From positions 1 through 13,965 of the forward strand of contig JAEZJD010000140.1 in NCBI GenBank assembly GCA_023436425.1: a DNA stretch of 13,965 bases. The letters are read 5' to 3'. Positions 1 through 8,420 of this stretch are shown in pieces. Source of the DNA: Bacteroidota bacterium (GTDB lineage Bacteria > Bacteroidota > Bacteroidia > Chitinophagales > Chitinophagaceae). A program made the translations under genes and the position numbers. The notes beneath the pieces were generated by a model. The model was not told the DNA's origin, searched no databases, and was given only the letters and a program-made list of their open reading frames with translations. The first letter of the stretch is position 1, and every line of letters starts with the position of its first letter.

Positions 1-1152
1 CATCCCGTCAGCGGATTGGCGAGGGAGAGAAATACTTCTGGTGAAACAGTTACTACAGGCGGCTCTGGTTTTGGAATCATGGCTATCATTGCAGCCATAC
101 ACAGAAACTTTATTTCCCGTGCGCAAGGGCTGGCCCGAATGCAGACCATTGTAGATTTTCTGAAAAATAAAGGTGCAAAGTTTCATGGCGCCTTTCCGCA
201 TTGGCTGAATGGCACTACCGGCGCTGTGCAACCGTTCAGCACCAAAGATGATGGAGCCGACCTGGTGGAAACATCATTTCTTATAGAAGGGTTGCTGTGT
301 GCACGACAATACTTCAACGGCGCGGATGCAGCAGAAACGGCTTTGCGCAATGACATTAATGCAATCTGGCAAGGAGTGGAATGGAACTGGTTCCGGCAGA
401 ACAATCAAAATGTTTTATACTGGCATTGGAGTCCAAACTTTAACTGGGAAATTAACCTGCCGATAAAAGGATGGAACGAATGCCTTGTTACATATGTGCT
501 TGCAGCATCTTCTCCCACTAATTCTATTCCGAAGATTGTTTATGATGCCGGATGGGCAAACAACGGCGCTATGAAAAATGGGAACACCTATTATGGGTAT
601 CAGCTTCCGCTTGGTCCGCCATACGGCGGGCCGCTATTTTTGGAACACTACTCATTCATGGGTATAAATCCTAAAAACTTAACTGACCAATATGCAAACT
701 ATGAGCTGCAAACAAGGAATCATACACTTATCAATTATGAGTACTGCAAGGCGAATCCAAAAGGCTATGACGGCTATAGCGAAGCATGTTGGGGATTGAC
801 GGCAAGCGATATACCCGGTGGCTACGCCGCAAGCTCACCAACCAGCGACAGGGGCGTTATTGCACCTACTGCAGCACTTTCGTCTTTTCCATACACACCA
901 ACAGAATCGTTGAAAGGGCTAAAGTTCTTCTACTACAAACTAGGCGATAAACTTTGGGGTGAATACGGGTTTTACGATGCTTTCTCTTTGCAGGACCAAT
1001 GGTTTGCCTCTTCGTACCTTGCGATTGACCAGGGACCAATCATGGTGATGATAGAGAATTACCGCAGCGGATTATTATGGAATCTGTTTATGAGTTGCCC
1101 TGAAATTAAAACAGGAATGAAAAGTCTTGGTTTTCAAAGCCCTCATCTTTAA
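1..1152 (+). CDS. GH144-type beta-1,2-glucanase (PF10091 'glycoamylase' family), 5'-truncated
   Basis: The reading frame is open from base 1, so the start and any signal peptide lie outside the window; 383 codons remain, against about 450 for the full paralogue next door. The product is a predicted (alpha/alpha)6-barrel glycoside hydrolase that cuts beta-1,2-glucan. Visible family landmarks are SGLARER at the left edge, GGSGFG, FHGAFPHW, KDDGADLVETSF, WHWSPNF, GWNECLV, PTAALSSFPYTP and AIDQGP. The acidic residues that line up with those reported as important in the Chitinophaga pinensis GH144 enzyme are the first and last Asp of DDGAD and the Glu of NEC, 77 residues after the first Asp. It is clearly paralogous to the next gene, with well over half of aligned residues identical by eye and the same C-terminal FQSPHL. 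The next gene begins 10 bases later, so they are probably cotranscribed. GH144 is inferred from motifs; older annotation would call it glucoamylase-like. Endo or exo action cannot be told from sequence alone. Confidence 0.85.
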   Translation, partial: HPVSGLARERNTSGETVTTGGSGFGIMAIIAAIHRNFISRAQGLARMQTIVDFLKNKGAKFHGAFPHWLNGTTGAVQPFSTKDDGADLVETSFLIEGLLCARQYFNGADAAETALRNDINAIWQGVEWNWFRQNNQNVLYWHWSPNFNWEINLPIKGWNECLVTYVLAASSPTNSIPKIVYDAGWANNGAMKNGNTYYGYQLPLGPPYGGPLFLEHYSFMGINPKNLTDQYANYELQTRNHTLINYEYCKANPKGYDGYSEACWGLTASDIPGGYAASSPTSDRGVIAPTAALSSFPYTPTESLKGLKFFYYKLGDKLWGEYGFYDAFSLQDQWFASSYLAIDQGPIMVMIENYRSGLLWNLFMSCPEIKTGMKSLGFQSPHL

Positions 1153-1162
1153 AAGCTAACAC

Positions 1163-2515
1163 GTGTCGCGATTGAACGCAATATCAATCATTTTTCTACT
1201 GCTGTTTTCCTGCACGAGCCATAAAAACATTCGTCTGGATCTGGTTACTCTTTCGCCTGATGATAATACAATGCTAACAGATGTGCAGCGGACTACCTTT
1301 CAATATTTTTGGGATGCAGCGGAGCCAACCAGCGGACTGGCAAGAGAGCGTTATCACCTGGATGGCGTGTACCCAAGCAATGACAAAAATGCAGTGACTT
1401 CTGGCGGTAGCGGATTTGGAGTAATGGCTATTCTGGTCGGTATCCATCGAGGCTTTATTTCTAGAGAGCAAGCGGTGGAACGCTTTGAAAAAATTTTAAA
1501 CTTTCTGGAAACCGCAGACCGGTTTCACGGCGCCTGGCCACACTGGTGGAACGGAGAAACCGGTAAAGTAAAACCGTTTGGTAAAAAAGATGACGGTGGT
1601 GATCTGGTAGAGACATCTTTTATGATTCAGGGGTTGTTGTGCGTACGTCAATACTTTAAGAACGGTAATAGCAAAGAACAAGCGATAGCAGCACGAATTG
1701 ACAAGTTGTGGCGACAAGTGGAATTTGATTGGTATCGCAATGGAAAAAATGTTCTGTATTGGCACTGGAGCCCAAACTATGGTTGGGAGATGAACTTTCC
1801 TGTAACAGGATATAATGAGTGTCTGATAATGTACATTCTCGCAGCTGCTTCTCCCTCGCACTCAGTACCTGCGGCAGTGTACGATGAAGGGTGGGCGAGA
1901 GGTGGCAGAATAAGAGATACTGTTACCACCTACGGGTACACCTTAACGCTTTCTCATAATAGTGCGCCAAAGTATGGTGGCCCTTTGTTTTGGGCTCACT
2001 ACTCTTATCTTGGTTTGGACCCACGCGGATTAAAAGATCAGTATGGCGATTATTGGGAGAACAATAAGAACCAAACTCTAATTAACCGGGAATGGTGTAT
2101 CGAAAATCCATTAAAATGGAAGGGCTATGGACCGCAAAGCTGGGGACTTACAGCCAGTTATTCTGTACGTGGATACGCAGGTCATGCACCCGGTGAGAAA
2201 AGAGATTTGGGAGTGATAGCGCCAACGGCTGCATTATCGTCGATACCCTATACTCCGGAATATTCGATGGAAGCGATGAGGCATTGGTACAATGAAATGA
2301 AAGACACACTGTACGGTCCCTACGGCTTTTATGATGCGTTTAGCGAAACAGCTCAATGGTTTCCGAAAAAATACCTGGCCATAGATCAAGGACCAACAGT
2401 AGTAATGATTGAAAATTTCAGAAGTGGCTTATTGTGGAATTTATTTATGAGTTGTCCTGAAGTGAAGGAGAGTTTGAAAAAACTAGGTTTTCAAAGTCCG
2501 CATTTGAATAGATAA
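1163..2515 (+). CDS. GH144-type beta-1,2-glucanase, lipoprotein, complete
   Basis: This 450-residue protein is full length for the family. It starts at GTG 1163, 10 bases after the upstream stop; the N-terminus has a hydrophobic stretch ending LLLFSC, a lipobox with Cys17 as the likely lipidated residue. No acidic cluster follows Cys17 (TSHKN), so the Bacteroidota surface-export signal seems absent, and the enzyme may face the periplasm. The PF10091/GH144 domain covers about residues 40-447. D143 and D147 (DDGGD) and E219 (YNEC) have exactly the spacing I recall for the implicated acidic residues of the Chitinophaga pinensis endo-beta-1,2-glucanase (D135, D139, E211; a constant offset of 8). 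Other conserved blocks are FHGAWPHWWN, WHWSPNYGW, YGGPLFWAHY, WGLTAS and AIDQGP. The expected role is releasing sophorose or longer sophoro-oligosaccharides, which the GH3 enzyme at 6079 could finish. Its stop TAA overlaps the proposed ATA start of the next gene. The family call is strong; the exact cleavage mode is unknown. Confidence 0.88.
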   Translation: MSRLNAISIIFLLLFSCTSHKNIRLDLVTLSPDDNTMLTDVQRTTFQYFWDAAEPTSGLARERYHLDGVYPSNDKNAVTSGGSGFGVMAILVGIHRGFISREQAVERFEKILNFLETADRFHGAWPHWWNGETGKVKPFGKKDDGGDLVETSFMIQGLLCVRQYFKNGNSKEQAIAARIDKLWRQVEFDWYRNGKNVLYWHWSPNYGWEMNFPVTGYNECLIMYILAAASPSHSVPAAVYDEGWARGGRIRDTVTTYGYTLTLSHNSAPKYGGPLFWAHYSYLGLDPRGLKDQYGDYWENNKNQTLINREWCIENPLKWKGYGPQSWGLTASYSVRGYAGHAPGEKRDLGVIAPTAALSSIPYTPEYSMEAMRHWYNEMKDTLYGPYGFYDAFSETAQWFPKKYLAIDQGPTVVMIENFRSGLLWNLFMSCPEVKESLKKLGFQSPHLNR

Positions 2516-3381
2516 AGAGGAAAACATTTTCAATAATAATTTTTGTTTTTGCCATCACTCTGTTGATTACATCAGAGTCTGCATTTGCACAACAGGAAAT
2601 TAAAATCATGTCGTACAACATTCGCCTTGATCTGTCGTCAGATGGTGAAAACAGGTGGGACAAAAGGAAAGATAAAGTTGCCGCTTTGATGAACTACTAT
2701 GAATCTGATTTCATCAGTTGCCAGGAAGTTCTACATAATCAGTTGACATACTTAATGGACAACTTAAAAGAATATGATTACATAGGTGTAGGTCGTGATG
2801 ATGGAAAAAATGCCGGTGAATATTCATGCCTTTTCTTCAGGAAAAATAAGTTTGCCCTCCTTCAACAAAGTACGTTTTGGCTGTCGCCTACACCGGCTAT
2901 TCCCTCCAAAGGATGGGATGCTGCCTATAATAGGGTTTGTACATATGGGCTGTTCAGAAACAAAAGAACCAAACAAAAGTTTTGGGTGTTTAACACACAT
3001 TTCGATCATGTTGGTACTGTCGCCAGGCTGCAGTCAGCCAAATTAATTCTGAAAAAAATTTCTGAAGTTAACAGCAATCACTATCCTGTCATTTTAACCG
3101 GGGATATTAATTCCAAACCTTCTGAACCACCTGCTCAATTGTTGCTGACACAAATGAAAAATACAAGAGAAAATAGCCTGGAGTCGCCGTATGGCCCAGT
3201 GGATACATGGAACGCTTTCGAGTTTGATAAAGTGCCTGCGGGGTGCATCGATTATATATTTATCAACAAAACACCTAAGCTGTCGGTTAAAAAATTTGCA
3301 ACGATCACCGATTCGTACGAAAAAAAATATCCATCCGATCATTTTCCCATCTTAGCTACATTAATAATGAGCAAAAGATGA
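2512..3381 (+). CDS. Secreted endonuclease/exonuclease/phosphatase (EEP) family phosphoesterase, probable ATA start
   Basis: This is a DNase I-like fold phosphoesterase (PF03372). Numbered from the ATA start, the metal and catalytic set is intact: N36 in MSYNIR, E72 in CQEV, H163 in NTHFDH, D198 and N200 in GDIN, D247 in IDYIF, and D276-H277 in SDHFP. The first conventional start in frame is TTG 2563, which leaves only ITSESAFA before the mature protein. Reading back to ATA 2512, just after an in-frame TAG, gives KRKTFSIIIFVFAITLL and so a complete signal peptide (basic end, hydrophobic core, AFA-QQE cleavage). I therefore place the start at ATA, overlapping the preceding TAA, which suggests translational coupling. 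The substrate is unknown: family members act on nucleic acids, sphingomyelin-type phosphodiesters and phosphoinositides. In this cluster it might remove phosphodiester substituents from a glucan (inference). The next gene starts 19 bases downstream. Family assignment is firm, start moderately sure. Confidence 0.85.
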   Translation: MKRKTFSIIIFVFAITLLITSESAFAQQEIKIMSYNIRLDLSSDGENRWDKRKDKVAALMNYYESDFISCQEVLHNQLTYLMDNLKEYDYIGVGRDDGKNAGEYSCLFFRKNKFALLQQSTFWLSPTPAIPSKGWDAAYNRVCTYGLFRNKRTKQKFWVFNTHFDHVGTVARLQSAKLILKKISEVNSNHYPVILTGDINSKPSEPPAQLLLTQMKNTRENSLESPYGPVDTWNAFEFDKVPAGCIDYIFINKTPKLSVKKFATITDSYEKKYPSDHFPILATLIMSKR

Positions 3382-3400
3382 CAAACAACCTTTTTTCTCC

Positions 3401-5170
3401 ATGAAGAACCTAATGCTTTTTCTTGTGATGATTTTTTCCTGCTGCATTACTTCTGCACAGAAAGCGCAAAAGACCTATTGCAATCCCATCAATATAGATT
3501 ATGGCTACACACCTATTCCCAACTTTGCTACATGGGGAAGACATCGCGCAACCGCCGATCCGGTAATAGTAAACTATAAGGGTGACTTCTATCTCTTCTC
3601 CACTAACCAGTGGGGTTACTGGTGGAGTTCCGACCTGTTACAATGGAATTACATTTCGCGACGATTTCTGCGTCCATGGAACACGGGAACGTTCGATGAA
3701 TTATGTGCACCGGCCGTAGGCATTATAGGAGATACGATGATTGTTTTTGGTTCAACGTACACAACGAATTTTTCTATATGGATGAGCACGAATCCGAAAA
3801 AAAATGAATGGAAACCGCTTGTAGATTCGTTTGAAATTGGCGGATGGGATCCATCATTTTTTACAGATGATGATGGACGGCTTTACATGTATAACGGCAG
3901 CAGTAATCGCTGGCCAATGTATGGTGTAGAACTGAATCGCCAAACGTTTCAACCGATCGGAACTCGTAAGGAAATGTATACGCTGGAGCACTGGCGCTAC
4001 GGGTGGCAGCGGTTTGGTGAACACATGGATAATACTTTTCTAGATCCTTTCATTGAAGGTTCCCACATGACAAAGTATAACGGAAAATATTACTTGCAAT
4101 ATGGCGCTCCGGGTACTGAGTTTAGTGGCTATGCGGATGGATTGTTAATTGGAAATAATCCATTAGGGCCTTTCCGTCCTGCATCGGACCCTTTGAGCAT
4201 GAAACTGGGTGGTTATGTAAGAGGTGCAGGGCATGGCGCCACTTTTCAGGATAATGACAAAAACTGGTGGCATGTGGCTACAACAGTTGTATCGGTGAAG
4301 AATACCTTTGAACGCAGAATAGCCATGTGGCCCGCAGGCTTTGATACAGGTGGAAACATGTGGTGCAGCACAGCTTTCGGCGACTACCCGCATTATCTGC
4401 CACACAGTGTTGATAAAAAAGCGAAAAACGAATATGATCCGCTAAAATACTTTACCGGATGGATGCTCCTGAATTACAACAAACCGGTACAAGTGTCGTC
4501 GACTCTTGGCGGATATGTGGCTAACAATGCTGTTGATGAATTGATGAAAACCTACTGGAGTGCTGCTACCGGTAATTCTGGCGAGTGGATACAAACGGAT
4601 TTGGGAAATGTTTCCACCGTGAACGCCATTCAAATTAATTACGCAGATCAGGATGTGGACAGCAATCGGCTTGGTAAGTTCAACGGACAATATCATCAAT
4701 ACAAACTTTATTATTCTGAAGACGGAAAACAGTGGAACCTGTTGGTAGATAAAAGCAATAACACCAAAGATGTTCCGCATGATTATGCGGAGTTGCAAAC
4801 TCCGGTGAAGGCGAGGTATATAAAACTGGAAAACAACCACATGCCTACGGGAAAATTTGCCATCAGCGGACTTCGTGTTTTTGGAAAAGGAAATGGAAAA
4901 ACACCAGCACAAGTGCAGGACTTTGTTGTATTGCGTACGGAAAAAGACAAAAGAAGTGCGTTCATTAAATGGCGTCCGGGGGACAATGCTTTTGCTTATA
5001 ATATTTACTACGGAACTTCTCCTGATAGGTTATATAACTGTGTTATGGTGCATCAGAACAATGAATATTGGATGAAAGCTATGGACAGGAATGTGCCATA
5101 TTATTACACCATCGAAGCGATAAATGAAAATGGAGTCTCCCCAAGAACAAAAGTGATAAAAGTTGAATGA
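3401..5170 (+). CDS. Secreted GH43-fold glycoside hydrolase with F5/8C and FN3-like domains
   Basis: The protein has 589 residues. The N-terminus MKNLMLFLVM...ITSAQ is a signal peptide; cleavage after SAQ is most likely, although the internal FSCC could act as a poor lipobox. Residues about 45-340 form a five-bladed GH43-type propeller with all three catalytic acids: D53 (TADPV, base), D150 (WDPSFF, pKa modulator) and E219 (IEGSHM, proton donor). Residues about 358-496 look like an F5/8 type C (discoidin) carbohydrate-binding domain (VDELMKTYWSA, GEWIQTDLG, ARYIKLE). Residues about 503-589 look like an FN3 domain. GH43 enzymes usually cleave arabinose, xylose or galactose linkages, and none that I know acts on beta-1,2-glucan, so the substrate is open; it may remove a side group or reflect a more complex target polysaccharide. 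The gene sits in the same-strand run, 19 bases after the phosphoesterase; a gap of 131 bases to the next start follows. The subfamily cannot be named from sequence alone. Confidence 0.82.
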   Translation: MKNLMLFLVMIFSCCITSAQKAQKTYCNPINIDYGYTPIPNFATWGRHRATADPVIVNYKGDFYLFSTNQWGYWWSSDLLQWNYISRRFLRPWNTGTFDELCAPAVGIIGDTMIVFGSTYTTNFSIWMSTNPKKNEWKPLVDSFEIGGWDPSFFTDDDGRLYMYNGSSNRWPMYGVELNRQTFQPIGTRKEMYTLEHWRYGWQRFGEHMDNTFLDPFIEGSHMTKYNGKYYLQYGAPGTEFSGYADGLLIGNNPLGPFRPASDPLSMKLGGYVRGAGHGATFQDNDKNWWHVATTVVSVKNTFERRIAMWPAGFDTGGNMWCSTAFGDYPHYLPHSVDKKAKNEYDPLKYFTGWMLLNYNKPVQVSSTLGGYVANNAVDELMKTYWSAATGNSGEWIQTDLGNVSTVNAIQINYADQDVDSNRLGKFNGQYHQYKLYYSEDGKQWNLLVDKSNNTKDVPHDYAELQTPVKARYIKLENNHMPTGKFAISGLRVFGKGNGKTPAQVQDFVVLRTEKDKRSAFIKWRPGDNAFAYNIYYGTSPDRLYNCVMVHQNNEYWMKAMDRNVPYYYTIEAINENGVSPRTKVIKVE

Positions 5171-5301
5171 TGATGTTGGGAGAACGTATAAACCGGTAAG
5201 TTGGAAAGACCAAATGTTAACCGCTCTTTCAAAATCATTTCTTCTGAACCCAAAACAAAGAGATGAAAACGTAACGAATGGAGGGCAAAAGAATATCGCA
5301 A

Positions 5302-5958
5302 ATGAAATATTGTAAATACATTTTTGTCGTTTTGGTTGCGCTTTCTGTACAACATTCTTTTGCGCAAAAAAGTCCCTTTTATAATGAAGTTGCAAACTTC
5401 AAAAAGCAAGATAGCATGGCACCGCCGCCGTCGAACGCTATATTGTTTATTGGCAGCTCCTCGTTCACTATGTGGAAGGATGTAAAGGAATACTTTCCCG
5501 GCAAACAGATAATAAACCGCGGCTTTGGCGGCAGCTCATTATCCCATTTAATCCAATATTTCGATCAGGTGGTGCAACCATACAAACCAAAGCAGGTTGT
5601 AATTTACTGTGGTGAGAATGATCTTACAGTCGATACAGTTTCACCTGAATTAGTTTTTTACCGTTTTATGCAGCTTTTTTCAATGCTGCGACAATTGGAT
5701 AACGACTTGCCGATAGTGTATATTTCTATTAAGCCGAGTCCTAGCAGGCAATCGCTTATGTCGCGCATGGAAGTCACAAACAAACTCATAAAAAAATTTT
5801 TGAAGAAGCAGCCTTACACAATCTTTGTTGATGTGTATCACGCGATGTTAAAACGCGGTGAGCCCGATGAATCTTTATTTATAGCTGACAGGCTGCACAT
5901 GAATGCCAAAGGTTATCATATTTGGCAAAGAAAGCTGCAACCCGTTCTACTGAAATGA
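5302..5958 (+). CDS. Secreted SGNH/GDSL-type esterase
   Basis: From ATG 5302 the product has 218 residues and begins with a good signal peptide (MKYCKYIFVVLVALSVQHSFAQ). An ATG at 5278 would add eight residues ahead of it and is less likely. SGNH blocks are present: GSSS with probable nucleophile S53; the oxyanion Gly in NRGFGG (residues 72-77); N106 in GEND; and D196/H199 in DRLH followed by MNAKGYHIW. About 218 residues is normal for a compact single-domain SGNH hydrolase. Such secreted enzymes in polysaccharide loci typically remove acetyl or other acyl esters from glycans; here a substituent of the beta-1,2-glucan is a plausible target, though this is inferred only from neighbours. The 131 bases before the start contain no recognisable promoter, terminator or repeat, so cotranscription with the preceding genes is still possible. 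Confidence 0.85.
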   Translation: MKYCKYIFVVLVALSVQHSFAQKSPFYNEVANFKKQDSMAPPPSNAILFIGSSSFTMWKDVKEYFPGKQIINRGFGGSSLSHLIQYFDQVVQPYKPKQVVIYCGENDLTVDTVSPELVFYRFMQLFSMLRQLDNDLPIVYISIKPSPSRQSLMSRMEVTNKLIKKFLKKQPYTIFVDVYHAMLKRGEPDESLFIADRLHMNAKGYHIWQRKLQPVLLK

Positions 5959-6047
5959 TTGGCTTTCTCTAAATCTTCCTAAACAAATGGTGTAACAAGG
6001 CAAAGGAGTTTCAAACGGCCACTCGCACAGCTTGTTCAAAGTGTAAG

Positions 6048-6055
6048 TACTTTTG
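6048..6055 (+). promoter_or_regulatory. Candidate -7 promoter element before the GH3 gene
   Basis: TACTTTTG matches the Bacteroidota TAnnTTTG consensus exactly and lies 23 bases before the GH3 ATG, which would give a leader of roughly 15-20 bases that is A-rich just before the start. No TTTG is found 19-21 bases upstream (the nearest TTG is only 13 bases away), so it is either a weak or activator-dependent promoter, or a chance match. If real, the GH3 and the following esterase could be expressed separately from the upstream genes. Confidence 0.45.
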
Positions 6056-6078
6056 ATCATCAGTTTCAACAAAAAAAG

Positions 6079-8379
6079 ATGACCATGAAAATGTTGAGAA
6101 ATCTAGGCGCAATTTTCTTTTTAGTTCTTTTATTCTTCAACAATGTATCTGCTCAAAACTCAAAAGATTCAAAGATGAACACCTTCATCACTAATCTGAT
6201 GAAGCGAATGACCTTAGACGAAAAAATTGGACAGCTAAACCTGCTAACACCCGGCGGAGGCATACTTACCGGTGCTGTTGTAAATCCTGATGTTGAAAAG
6301 AAAATCAAAACGGGAAGTGTGGGTGGCTTATTCGGCATAACAGGGGTAGAAAAAATCCGGAAGGCACAAGAACTGGCAGTCACGGGCAGCAGGTTAAAAA
6401 TACCGTTGCTCTTCGGATCAGATATTATCCATGGATACAAAACTACTTTTCCCATTCCGCTTGCATTGTCCTGCAGCTGGGACATACCAATTATTCAGAA
6501 AACGGCTCGTATTGCCGCAATCGAATCCACTGCAGATGGACTTAACTGGACATTTTCACCAATGGTGGACATTGCTCGTGACCCACGCTGGGGACGGGTA
6601 GCGGAAGGTGCAGGCGAAGATCCATTTTTGGGTTCTGAAATTTCAAAAGCTATGGTAAGAGGCTACCAGGGCACGAACCTTGCGGCGGACAACACACTCT
6701 TGGCGTGTGTAAAACACTTTGCTCTATATGGCGCTGCAGAAGCCGGACGTGATTATAATACTGTGGATATGAGTAAAGTGAAAATGTATGAATACTACCT
6801 GCCGCCCTACAAGGCTGCTGTAGATGCAGGCGTCGGTAGCGTAATGACATCGTTCAATGAGATTGATGGCATTCCTGCTACGGGAAACAAATGGTTGTTG
6901 ACCGATTTGCTCAGAACACAATGGGGTTTCCGTGGTTTTGTTGTTACAGATTACACGGCGATCAACGAAATGATAGATCACGGCAGTGGCGATTTGCAAA
7001 CCGTATCGGCAATGGCGCTTCGGGCAGGTACTGATATGGATATGGTGGGGGAAGGGTTTTTAGCAACGCTAAAAAAATCGTTGCAGCAGGAAAAAGTTAC
7101 TTTAAAGCAGATTGATGATGCTTGCAGAAGAATACTGGAAGCAAAGTACAAACTCGGTTTGTTCGATGATCCGTATCGCTATACAAACGCGGAGAGGGCA
7201 TCAAGGGAAATTAGGTCCGCTGACAAAATTCAAGCGGCACGAGAAGCTGCAACTAAATCAATTGTACTTCTGAGAAATGAAAATGGAACATTGCCGCTAA
7301 AAAAACAGGGAACTATTGCATTGATTGGTCCACTTGCGGATGATAGGTCGAACATGACCGGCACATGGACGGTAAGTGGCGATCGTCAGCTTTCGATTTC
7401 AGTATTGCAGGGAATGAAAAATATGGCAGGTGCCAACGTCAATATTATTTACGCAAAAGGAGCAAACATTACCGACGATACAGCGCTGGTGAGAACTACG
7501 AATATTTTTGGTGGAAGGGTAGAGATAGACTCCGTGGCATCTGACAAATTGCTTGCAGCTGCTGTTGAAACAGCAAACCGTGCGGATGTAATAGTGGCTG
7601 TCGTAGGCGAGGGTTCAGAATTCAGCGGAGAAGCTGCAAGTCGCTCTGATATCACGTTACCTGCCAGCCAGAAAAAGTTACTCGCCAGCTTAAAAGCCAC
7701 GGGTAAACCATTGGTTGTAGTAATGATGTCCGGTAGACCGCTTGCTCTCGAATGGGAAAACTCGATAGCGACATCGCTTTTGCAGGCGTGGCACCTCGGG
7801 CATGAAGCGGGTAACGCAGTTGCGGATATACTGTTCGGACATTACAATCCGTCGGGCAAGTTGTCAATGACTTTTCCGAGAAACGTGGGTCAAATTCCAA
7901 TTTACTACAATCATAAAAACACGGGTCGACCGCAAGGTGCTGGTCCTACACAAAAATTTCGATCGAACTATCTCGATGTTCCTAACAGTCCATTGTTTCC
8001 ATTTGGATATGGTCTTAGCTATACTACCTTTAACTATTCTGACGTGAGGTTGAACAAAACGACTATGCTAAAGGATGGAACAATCACTGCAACAGTCACG
8101 GTGACGAACAGTGGCAATTATGATGGAGACGAAGTCGTTCAATTATACATTCAGGATGTGTATGCATCAGTAACCCAGCCGGTAAAAAAATTAAAAGGAT
8201 TTCAAAAGATTTTTCTTCACAAAGGTGAAAGCCGCAACGTGACTTTTACCATAACAGAGGAAACAGTCAAGTTTTTCAACAGCGACTTGAAATGGATTTC
8301 TGAACCGGGAGATTTTCGTCTGTTTATCGGCACCAGCAGTGACACCGTGAAGGAAGCGAGCTTTAAATTGACGAAGTGA
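6079..8379 (+). CDS. bglX: GH3 beta-glucosidase (BglX-like), secreted
   Basis: The 766-residue product is normal length for a three-domain GH3 (N-terminal barrel, alpha/beta sandwich, C-terminal FN3-like). A signal peptide ends VSAQ at residue 26. The first domain carries GSDIIHG, DPRWGR, VKHF (residues 211-214) and the nucleophile D291 in VVTDYTA. The second carries the probable acid/base E518 in SGEAASRSD. About residues 650-762 form the C-terminal domain (GDEVVQLYIQD, LKGFQK). BglX-type enzymes release glucose from the non-reducing end of beta-linked oligosaccharides, and some Bacteroides and Listeria GH3 enzymes prefer sophorose-type beta-1,2 substrates. Next to two GH144 genes, hydrolysis of sophoro-oligosaccharides in the periplasm is the natural role. 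ATG 6079 was taken; ATG 6085 would serve equally well and leaves the signal peptide intact. The stop is followed 41 bases later by the esterase ATG. Beta-1,2 preference is inferred. Confidence 0.92.
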   Translation: MTMKMLRNLGAIFFLVLLFFNNVSAQNSKDSKMNTFITNLMKRMTLDEKIGQLNLLTPGGGILTGAVVNPDVEKKIKTGSVGGLFGITGVEKIRKAQELAVTGSRLKIPLLFGSDIIHGYKTTFPIPLALSCSWDIPIIQKTARIAAIESTADGLNWTFSPMVDIARDPRWGRVAEGAGEDPFLGSEISKAMVRGYQGTNLAADNTLLACVKHFALYGAAEAGRDYNTVDMSKVKMYEYYLPPYKAAVDAGVGSVMTSFNEIDGIPATGNKWLLTDLLRTQWGFRGFVVTDYTAINEMIDHGSGDLQTVSAMALRAGTDMDMVGEGFLATLKKSLQQEKVTLKQIDDACRRILEAKYKLGLFDDPYRYTNAERASREIRSADKIQAAREAATKSIVLLRNENGTLPLKKQGTIALIGPLADDRSNMTGTWTVSGDRQLSISVLQGMKNMAGANVNIIYAKGANITDDTALVRTTNIFGGRVEIDSVASDKLLAAAVETANRADVIVAVVGEGSEFSGEAASRSDITLPASQKKLLASLKATGKPLVVVMMSGRPLALEWENSIATSLLQAWHLGHEAGNAVADILFGHYNPSGKLSMTFPRNVGQIPIYYNHKNTGRPQGAGPTQKFRSNYLDVPNSPLFPFGYGLSYTTFNYSDVRLNKTTMLKDGTITATVTVTNSGNYDGDEVVQLYIQDVYASVTQPVKKLKGFQKIFLHKGESRNVTFTITEETVKFFNSDLKWISEPGDFRLFIGTSSDTVKEASFKLTK

Positions 8380-8420
8380 TCACACTTGCGTTCTCACAAC
8401 GATCCAAAATATCCAGACTG

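Noticed and set aside
1496..1861. Minus-strand open frame of 121 codons inside the second GH144 gene
   Set aside because: It is antisense to the conserved catalytic block of the glucanase and has no plausible protein features.
1..2515. Tandem GH144 genes as a DNA-level repeat
   Set aside because: The similarity is at protein level; at base level the two copies are too diverged to act as a recombination repeat or to suggest an assembly duplication.
2563..3381. TTG 2563 as the start of the phosphoesterase
   Set aside because: It would leave only about nine residues before the mature N-terminus and discard an in-frame hydrophobic segment that forms a complete signal peptide with the codons from 2512.
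4442..4912. Minus-strand open frame of 156 codons inside the GH43-type gene
   Set aside because: It lies wholly opposite a well-supported gene with clear motifs, and its own translation shows no recognisable domain or sensible composition.
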